DNA of 11,624 nt, from contig CANGMV010000013.1 in assembly GCA_947454745.1 (NCBI GenBank), positions 1 through 11,624 on the forward strand, given 5' to 3'. This stretch comes from Bacteroidota bacterium (GTDB lineage: Bacteria; Bacteroidota; Bacteroidia; Chitinophagales; Chitinophagaceae). The notes under the pieces were generated by a model. The model had not been told where the DNA came from and ran no database searches. It was given only the letters and a program-made list of their open reading frames with translations. Both the position numbers and the translations under genes were made by a program. This document shows, piece after piece, positions 6,344 to 11,624 of this stretch (positions within the stretch are counted from its first letter, which is position 1; the number at the start of each line of letters is the position of its first letter).

Positions 6344-7213
6344 ATGTCCAAACAAGGATTTTCGGAGCGCATGTATTTACAATTTTTAAGGACGAAATTC
6401 AAGACCATTGGTTCAGTTTCACCAACTGTTGCTGGAAAATTAGCCTTTAATTTATTTTGTACGCCCTATCCAAAATATAAGAAGCGAAAAGCGCCTGCAT
6501 TGTTTCATCAGGCGACTCCACTCACCATTCAACTCAAGAATCAACTGCGGATTAAAGGTTTTGAATGGCAGCCCTCAAAACCGAATGGGAAAACAGTATT
6601 AATTTGCCATGGATACGCTAGTTATTTTTACAAATTCGAGCAATATATACAACCACTGTTAAAAGAAGGCTTCCGTGTCATTGGCTTTGATGCGCCTGCT
6701 CATGGACAAAGTGAGGGAAAATATATTAATGTGATTATATATAAAGAAGCCATAGAACAGATCATGTCAACTTGCGGGCCAATTGATCATTTTATGGGAC
6801 ATTCTTTAGGAGGGATTACCTTGGCTATGATAGCCGAAACGATCCCAAATCCCTTGGAGCATAAATTTGTATTAATTGCACCGGCAACGAAAACTACTTC
6901 TACCTTGGATGGTTTCTTTAATATGATGCACTTGTCAGAACCTGTACGCCAAGCATTTTTAGCAGAATTAAGCAAGCTAACCCATCTCCCAATCACCTAT
7001 TTCGAAGCCGATCGTGCCATTGAAAACTATCCTGGGCCCTTACTTTGGGTACATGACAAAGGCGACAGGGTGTGTCCTTACCAAGATTTGGTAAAATTTC
7101 AAGAAAATGCACCAGAAAATATTAAATTCTTGATTACCAATGAATTAGGTCATAATAAAGTGTATAAAACGCAGTTTGTGATCGACAAAATAGTGGCATT
7201 TTTGAGCGCCTAA
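6344..7213 (+). CDS. Alpha/beta hydrolase of unknown substrate
   Basis: This 289-residue protein has the serine-hydrolase triad of the alpha/beta fold. The oxyanion-loop region is VLICHGYASYFYKFE (85-99), followed by GFDAPAHGQSEG (114-125). The nucleophile S154 sits in GHSLGG (152-157), the likely acid D241 in VHDKGDRVCP, and H270 in NELGHNKV. The first 60 or so residues are basic and precede the fold; there is no cleavable signal peptide, so it is probably cytoplasmic or peripheral to the membrane. It could be an esterase, lipase or thioesterase; nothing in the sequence decides the substrate. It is transcribed divergently from the fdx operon across 131 bases that hold both promoters. topA starts 48 bases downstream on the same strand with no terminator between, so read-through into topA is likely. 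Confidence 0.85.
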   Translation: MSKQGFSERMYLQFLRTKFKTIGSVSPTVAGKLAFNLFCTPYPKYKKRKAPALFHQATPLTIQLKNQLRIKGFEWQPSKPNGKTVLICHGYASYFYKFEQYIQPLLKEGFRVIGFDAPAHGQSEGKYINVIIYKEAIEQIMSTCGPIDHFMGHSLGGITLAMIAETIPNPLEHKFVLIAPATKTTSTLDGFFNMMHLSEPVRQAFLAELSKLTHLPITYFEADRAIENYPGPLLWVHDKGDRVCPYQDLVKFQENAPENIKFLITNELGHNKVYKTQFVIDKIVAFLSA

Positions 7214-7261
7214 TTACAGATGATTTTTATTTTTTAAGTTGAATAGGCTAATATTGCACCT

Positions 7262-9616
7262 ATGTCAAAAAACCTACTAATCGTTGAGTCGCCTGCAAAG
7301 GCTAAGACCATTGAGAAAATTTTGGGCGAAGAATTTGAAGTGAGGAGTTGTTATGGACATATCCGTGATTTAGAGAAAAACGACATGGGTATCGACTTGA
7401 AAAACAAGTTCGCGCCTAGATATATGGTACCTAGTGAGAAGGAAAAAGTGGTGAAAGAATTAAAATCCATGACCAAGAAGGCCAAGGAAGTTTGGCTCGC
7501 ATCGGATGAGGACCGTGAAGGAGAAAGTATCAGTTGGCATTTGGCCGAAGTATTAGGCTTAGATCCTAAAAAAACCAAGCGTATTGTTTTTCATGAAATC
7601 ACTGCTCCAGCCATTAAAAAAGCGGTTGAAAATCCACGTTTAATTAATATGGATTTAGTGGATGCACAACAAGCACGTAGAATATTAGATAGAATTGTAG
7701 GATTTGAATTAAGCCCGGTATTATGGCGTAAAATTGGTATGCAAAGAAGCTTGAGTGCAGGACGTGTTCAAAGTGTTGCCGTAAGATTGATTGCCGAAAG
7801 AGAAAGAGAAATTAATCAGTTTATTCCTGAAAGTGTATTTAAAGTATCCGCTTTATTTACTGCTTTAGATATCAACAAAAAGAAAGTAAAATTCAAGGCA
7901 GATGGCCCTCAGAAATTAACCACTGCAGGTGCTGCCGAAAAATTCTTAAACGAGTGTAAGGGTGCAAGTTACACAGTGAAAGACGTTACTGTAAAAGACG
8001 GGAAACGTACGCCATCAGCACCTTTCACAACTTCCACTTTACAACAAGAGGCTTCCAGAAAATTAGGTTACAGCGTTAGCAAAACCATGTTGCTTGCTCA
8101 AAAATTATACGAAAGTGGTAAGATCACTTACATGAGAACAGATAGTATTAGTTTGAGTGAAACTGCGATTGATGCCATTAAAACAGAAATCAATTCGAGC
8201 TTTGGTGCGAACTATTATCAACCTCGTAAGTTTAAAAATAAAAACGAAAGTGCACAGGAAGCGCACGAAGCCATTCGACCTTCTTACATGAATGAGTCAA
8301 AGGTGGATGATGCCGATACAAATCGCTTATACGAATTAATTTGGAAGCGTACCATTGCTTCGCAAATGAGTGATGCTCAGTTTGAAAAAACAACTGCAAA
8401 AATTGAAATTTCTACCAATAAAGAAACCTTAACTGCGAGTGGTGAAGTAATGAAATTTGATGGTTTCTTAAAAGTGTATTTAGAAGGCAAGGATGATGAC
8501 GAGGAGGAAGCTGAAGACGAAAATGCGGAGGCAATTTTACCTCCTTTAGCGAAAGGTCAAGTGCTTGATTTTGTAAGTATGACAGGCCTGGAACGCTTTA
8601 GCCGTGCCGCTTCACGTTATACCGAAGCAAGTTTGGTTAAAAAATTAGAGGAATTAGGCATTGGCCGTCCAAGTACATATGCACCTACTATTACGACGAT
8701 CATGAAGCGTAATTATGTAGAGAAAAGAGAAAAAGAAGGCGTTAAAAGAGTATATCAAATATTATCACTGAATAATAAGGATGAAATTAAAACCGAAGAA
8801 GCTTCTGAAATTACGGGTGCGGAGAAAAACAAACTCTCTCCTACCGATTTAGGCTTGGTTGTAACCGACTTTTTAAAGTTAAACTTTCCTAAAGTAATGG
8901 ACTTTGGTTTTACTGCGAAAATTGAAGGCGAGTTTGATGAAATCGCACTAGGTAAATTAAAGTGGAGTAAAATGTTAGAGGAGTTTTACAACCCCTTCCA
9001 TGAAACCATTGAACATACCTTAGAGAATGCAGAACGAGCAAAAGGTGAAAGAGAATTAGGATTCGACCCTGTTAGTGGCAAGAAAGTAATTGCACGTATG
9101 GGCCGTTATGGACCAATGGTGCAAATTGGACATCAAGACGAAGAAGAAAAACCAAAATTTGCCAAACTAAAAGCTTCTCAAAGTATCGAGACCATCAGTT
9201 TTGAAGAAGCCATGGAATTATTTAAGCTACCAAGAACCTTGGGGATGTTTGAAGACAGCGAAGTAACGGTGAATATTGGTCGCTTTGGCCCTTATGCTGC
9301 TCATGATAAGAAGTTCTACTCCCTAAACAAGGAAATGGACCCTTACACTGTTAGCTTGGAGGAATTGACGCCTATGATCGCCGAAAAGCGGAAGGCAAAG
9401 GATGAGCGTACGATTAAAATATTTGAAAAAGAGAAGATTCAACTATTGAGAGGCCCTTATGGTCCCTATATTAAACAAGGTTTACGCAATTTCAAATTGA
9501 CTAAAGAGCAACAAGAAAAAGTAGAAACATTAACAATCGAGGAAGTAAAAGAAATTATTGAAGAATTAAAAAAGAACCCTCCTCGTAAGACTGCAAGAAA
9601 AAAGAAGGCGTCTTAA
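7262..9616 (+). CDS. topA: DNA topoisomerase I (type IA)
   Basis: This enzyme relaxes negative supercoils by cutting one DNA strand through a 5'-phosphotyrosine. The 784-residue protein begins with the Toprim domain: LLIVESPAKAKTI with E9, and the metal-binding SDEDREGE (81-88). The catalytic tyrosine is Y290 in GKITYMRTDS. Other conserved parts are QRSLSAGRVQSVAVR (161-175), EAHEAIRP (333-340) and GIGRPSTYAPTI (467-478). A short acidic insertion, DDDEEEAEDE (411-420), interrupts the gate-domain region. Instead of the C4 zinc fingers of E. coli TopA, the C-terminus has three GxxGP repeats (GRYGPMVQIG 614, GRFGPYAAHD 673, GPYGPYIKQG 731) and a lysine/arginine-rich tail likely to bind DNA. The start is ATG, six bases after a weak TAATATTG box, so a very short leader or read-through from the hydrolase gene is possible. 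A terminator follows. Confidence 0.97.
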   Translation: MSKNLLIVESPAKAKTIEKILGEEFEVRSCYGHIRDLEKNDMGIDLKNKFAPRYMVPSEKEKVVKELKSMTKKAKEVWLASDEDREGESISWHLAEVLGLDPKKTKRIVFHEITAPAIKKAVENPRLINMDLVDAQQARRILDRIVGFELSPVLWRKIGMQRSLSAGRVQSVAVRLIAEREREINQFIPESVFKVSALFTALDINKKKVKFKADGPQKLTTAGAAEKFLNECKGASYTVKDVTVKDGKRTPSAPFTTSTLQQEASRKLGYSVSKTMLLAQKLYESGKITYMRTDSISLSETAIDAIKTEINSSFGANYYQPRKFKNKNESAQEAHEAIRPSYMNESKVDDADTNRLYELIWKRTIASQMSDAQFEKTTAKIEISTNKETLTASGEVMKFDGFLKVYLEGKDDDEEEAEDENAEAILPPLAKGQVLDFVSMTGLERFSRAASRYTEASLVKKLEELGIGRPSTYAPTITTIMKRNYVEKREKEGVKRVYQILSLNNKDEIKTEEASEITGAEKNKLSPTDLGLVVTDFLKLNFPKVMDFGFTAKIEGEFDEIALGKLKWSKMLEEFYNPFHETIEHTLENAERAKGERELGFDPVSGKKVIARMGRYGPMVQIGHQDEEEKPKFAKLKASQSIETISFEEAMELFKLPRTLGMFEDSEVTVNIGRFGPYAAHDKKFYSLNKEMDPYTVSLEELTPMIAEKRKAKDERTIKIFEKEKIQLLRGPYGPYIKQGLRNFKLTKEQQEKVETLTIEEVKEIIEELKKNPPRKTARKKKAS

Positions 9617-9652
9617 TAAACCGCCCCATTGACTTCATAAAGTTCAAGACAA

Positions 9653-9689
9653 AAAAAAGGGATGCATCTTTCGATCGCATCCCTTTTTT
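9653..9689. terminator. Bidirectional intrinsic terminator between topA and the desaturase gene
   Basis: A perfect 13-bp inverted repeat has arms AAAAAAGGGATGC (9653-9665) and GCATCCCTTTTTT (9677-9689) around an 11-base loop. A-runs and T-runs on both flanks make it functional on either strand. It lies between convergent topA (stop 9616) and the desaturase gene (stop at 9708). Confidence 0.9.
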
Positions 9690-9707
9690 GTAAGCTCAAA
9701 ATGACTA

Positions 9708-10802
9708 CTACGCCACCGATGGCTTGCTCATTGATTTTAGGAAATGAACATGTGCTTTAATGGCACTAGCTACAGTAGGATATTCAATATATTTTAATTT
9801 AAAGTCGGCGCATGCTTCCTTTACAATTTTAGAAATTGCCGGATAATGCACATGTGAAATTTTAGGGAACAAATGGTGTTCGATTTGGAAATTCAATCCA
9901 CCCACTAACCAACTTACTAATTTACTCTTGGTTGCAAAATTAGCAGTAGTTTGAATTTGATGTGCTGCAAATTCATCAGGCATTCTATTTTCAGGCTGAA
10001 TAGCTACTGGGAAAGCTGTGTCTTCCACTGTGTGTGCTAATTGGAATACAATACTTAATACAAAACCAGCAACAAATGTGGTAATCAAAAAGCCAACTAG
10101 CCAACTCACCCAACCTAACATATAAATAGGTAATACTACAAACACAATAGCATGGTATACTTTCACTGCCCAGAATTCAATATGTTCAGCAATAGTCATA
10201 CTCTTAAAGGAGATAGAACCAATTTTCTTAGAGAAATACTTTTTATAGTCCGCAAAGAATATCCAAAACACATACAATAACATATACAATACCCAAAAAT
10301 AAATGTGTTGAAAACGGTGTACTAAATAATGTTTTTGAGTTGGTGCCATGCGCATTAAAACGCCTACTTCAATATCATCGTCTACTCCATCAATATTAGT
10401 GTAAGTATGATGAATTGTAACATGCTTCATGCCCCACATAAAACGACTAGCACCTAAAACACTGATTGAAGAAGATGCCAATTTATTTAACCAAGCATAT
10501 TTACTAAAACTTCCGTGACTACCATCATGCATGATATTAAACCCAATAGAGGCTATTAAACAACCAAAAAAAGCACACTCTAAAATGGCAATGATAGTTG
10601 GGGGTGTAAAAAACACTAAGTGAACATAAGTAATCACAAAAAGACTAACTAATATAATGGCTTTTGAAAAAAGCTTTGTATTACCAGTTGCTTTAATATG
10701 ATGTTGTTCTAAATATTCGTTGACTCTTCTTTTTAATTCGGCATGTAGTGACTTGGTCGATACAGGGAATTTTGGGGTAGCAATCGTTTCGTTATTTTGC
10801 AT
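9708..10802 (-). CDS. Membrane fatty acid desaturase, front-end (linoleoyl-CoA desaturase-like) type
   Basis: This 364-residue di-iron membrane enzyme introduces a double bond into acyl chains. The three histidine boxes are present: HDGSH (92-96), HVTIHH (127-132) and QIEHH (306-310). A glutamine in place of the first histidine of the third box is the mark of front-end (delta-5/delta-6 type) desaturases and acyl-lipid relatives. Hydrophobic segments lie around 44-66, 68-90, 165-185 and 214-256. There is no fused cytochrome b5 domain (no HPGG motif), so it needs a separate electron donor, perhaps a ferredoxin. The acyl substrate and bond position are unknown; unsaturation to adjust membrane fluidity is the likely role. 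The gene is monocistronic, with ATG start, a good -7 box 19 bases upstream and a terminator behind it. Confidence 0.92.
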   Translation of the reverse strand: MQNNETIATPKFPVSTKSLHAELKRRVNEYLEQHHIKATGNTKLFSKAIILVSLFVITYVHLVFFTPPTIIAILECAFFGCLIASIGFNIMHDGSHGSFSKYAWLNKLASSSISVLGASRFMWGMKHVTIHHTYTNIDGVDDDIEVGVLMRMAPTQKHYLVHRFQHIYFWVLYMLLYVFWIFFADYKKYFSKKIGSISFKSMTIAEHIEFWAVKVYHAIVFVVLPIYMLGWVSWLVGFLITTFVAGFVLSIVFQLAHTVEDTAFPVAIQPENRMPDEFAAHQIQTTANFATKSKLVSWLVGGLNFQIEHHLFPKISHVHYPAISKIVKEACADFKLKYIEYPTVASAIKAHVHFLKSMSKPSVA

Positions 10803-10821
10803 GATGTTCTAAAATGATATG

Positions 10822-10829
10822 CAAAGATA
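10822..10829 (-). promoter_or_regulatory. Candidate -7 box of the desaturase gene
   Basis: On the minus strand this reads TATCTTTG followed by C, a full match to TAnnTTTG, and ends 19 bases before the desaturase ATG. A small inverted repeat ATAGC/GCTAT (10827-10831 and 10838-10842) overlaps its upstream edge and might be an operator half-site, but is too short to be sure. Confidence 0.6.
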
Positions 10830-10934
10830 GCCATTTAGCTATATTTAAGTTGTTAAATAAGCATAAAATCTATGGAACGAATATTATTAAAACTTATTAT
10901 GTTGCACTTTTTGAATATATCCACACCTATAGGA

Positions 10935-10998
10935 TAACTAATGGTCCCATATATCAAAAAAAATGCGTTGATTTGAATAAATAAACACCCATTAGTTA
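10935..10998. repeat. 10-bp inverted repeat in the leader region of the SirB1-like gene
   Basis: TAACTAATGG (10935-10944) is repeated inverted as CCATTAGTTA (10989-10998), with 44 AT-rich bases between. The right arm ends 6 bases before the ATG at 11005. It could be an RNA stem near the start codon or a protein-binding pair. The rest of the 202-base divergent spacer (10803-11004) shows only the desaturase -7 box and no convincing plus-strand promoter. Confidence 0.4.
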
Positions 10999-11004
10999 CT
11001 TTTC

Positions 11005-11624
11005 ATGGAGAACGAAAAAGAAATAAAAGCCTTATTCAAATTAATAGATGACCCCGATGAAGAGGTATTTAATACCATTTCGGATCGATTACTGAATTAC
11101 GGCTCTCCTATTATTCCTGACCTTGAAAATTTATGGGAAAACACTTTGGAAGAAGCGACTTTAGAGCGCATTGAAATGATGATTTATAAGCTCAGATTAC
11201 AAGATCTAAAAGATGCATTTGCAACTTGGAAATCAGGACCAAACCCGTCACTTTTTGAAGGTGCATTACTCGTAACACAATTCCAATTTCCAGAATTAGC
11301 CATTGACAATTTGCGTCATCAGATGGAAAAAATAAGACGCAATATTTGGTTAGAGTTGAATAATTACTTGACACCTTTAGAACAGGCCAATGTGTTAAGG
11401 AATATTTTATTTAATTACTACCAAATTAAAGGCACTGAAGTTAATTATGAAAAGCCCGAAGAATTCCTAATATCTGCACCGCTTCAATTTAAAAAAGGTA
11501 ATGCTTTTGCAAATACTATTTTGTACGCCGAACTATGTCATCAGTTAGAAATTCAAGCAGCCTTTATAAATATTCCTAAGCAATGTATTGTTGCTTTTTA
11601 TACGGCCGATTGGGAGCCAGGACA
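11005..11624 (+). CDS. SirB1/transglutaminase-like family protein, 3'-truncated by window edge
   Basis: The frame is open from the ATG at 11005 to the window end: 206 codons and two bases. The N-terminus MENEKEIKALFKLIDDPDEE resembles the short helical-repeat start of Bacteroidota SirB1-like proteins, where a segment on 'one repeat of damage per unit' style HEAT-like helices precedes the core; this reading is by resemblance. The core follows: NVLRNILFNYYQIKG, then FLISAPLQFKKGNAFANTILYAELCHQLEIQAAFINIP (about residues 154-191). This aligns with the NSFLNxVLERRxGIPISLxxLYxExAxRLGL pattern of the Transglut_core2 domain. The usual LPGHFLV that follows is here IPKQCIVAF, so the glycine and histidine are replaced. 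The biochemical activity of this family is not established. The likely C-terminal tail is missing from the window. No upstream promoter was identified. Confidence 0.75.
   Translation, partial: MENEKEIKALFKLIDDPDEEVFNTISDRLLNYGSPIIPDLENLWENTLEEATLERIEMMIYKLRLQDLKDAFATWKSGPNPSLFEGALLVTQFQFPELAIDNLRHQMEKIRRNIWLELNNYLTPLEQANVLRNILFNYYQIKGTEVNYEKPEEFLISAPLQFKKGNAFANTILYAELCHQLEIQAAFINIPKQCIVAFYTADWEPG

Noticed and set aside
7249..7256. TAATATTG as the topA -7 box
   Set aside because: It has a mismatch and ends only 5 bases before the ATG, requiring a leaderless transcript; read-through from the hydrolase gene is an equal explanation.
10872..10937. 21-codon ORF (MERILLKLIMLHF...) in the desaturase/SirB1-like spacer
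   Set aside because: Very short, AT-rich, no promoter or ribosome site, and hydrophobic composition expected by chance in such DNA.
10968..11004. Possible promoter for the SirB1-like gene (TTG at 10973 with TACTTTTC at 10997)
   Set aside because: The spacing is acceptable but the -7 box abuts the ATG, so transcription would start inside the coding region; the box also has a mismatch in the final G.
11192..11374. 60-codon minus-strand ORF near the window end
   Set aside because: Lies opposite the SirB1-like coding frame, which has far better family resemblance and an open frame to the window edge.
1..11624. CRISPR arrays, tRNA or rRNA genes, insertion sequences, toxin-antitoxin or defence genes
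   Set aside because: No regular repeats, cloverleaf-like sequences, transposase motifs or nuclease/toxin families were recognised in any frame.

Overview
The window looks like a chromosomal segment of a Bacteroidota bacterium, most likely Chitinophagaceae-like; the family is inferred from protein style only. Supporting signs are AT-rich DNA, no clear Shine-Dalgarno sequences, several TAnnTTTG-type -7 promoter boxes 17-22 bases before start codons, and typical Bacteroidota forms of lipoyl synthase, topoisomerase I and a SirB1-like protein. No mobile element, CRISPR array, rRNA or tRNA was recognised. Most genes are housekeeping.

Layout. (1) Positions 1-1983, plus strand: the 3' part of an FHS-type sugar permease followed by a ROK sugar kinase, a likely uptake-and-phosphorylation operon. 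It ends at a strong bidirectional hairpin terminator (1992-2034). (2) 2047-2970, minus strand: lipA, divergent from an OsmC-family protein (3060-3464, plus). (3) 3498-6212, minus strand: a closely spaced five-gene run, in transcription order fdx (ISC-type [2Fe-2S] ferredoxin), iscX, a KdsC-like HAD phosphatase, a UbiA-family prenyltransferase and maf. The osmC terminator lies over the 3' end of maf. (4) 6344-9616, plus strand: an alpha/beta hydrolase and topA, followed by a second bidirectional terminator. (5) 9708-10802, minus strand: a membrane front-end-type fatty acid desaturase. (6) 11005 to the window end, plus strand: the start of a SirB1/transglutaminase-like protein, cut by the edge.

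How the genes relate. The permease and ROK kinase probably feed sugar phosphate into glycolysis. Ferredoxin and IscX belong to Fe-S cluster assembly, and LipA is an Fe-S client, though in a separate transcription unit. The HAD phosphatase and UbiA prenyltransferase are adjacent and could act in one lipid pathway; the UbiA motif resembles archaeal-type digeranylgeranylglyceryl-phosphate synthases. This HAD-UbiA pair inside an Fe-S/maf operon is the least explained part of the window. Both genes appear to start with TTG, and the UbiA start overlaps the stop of a three-codon mini-ORF. I found no clearly novel defence or mobile system.
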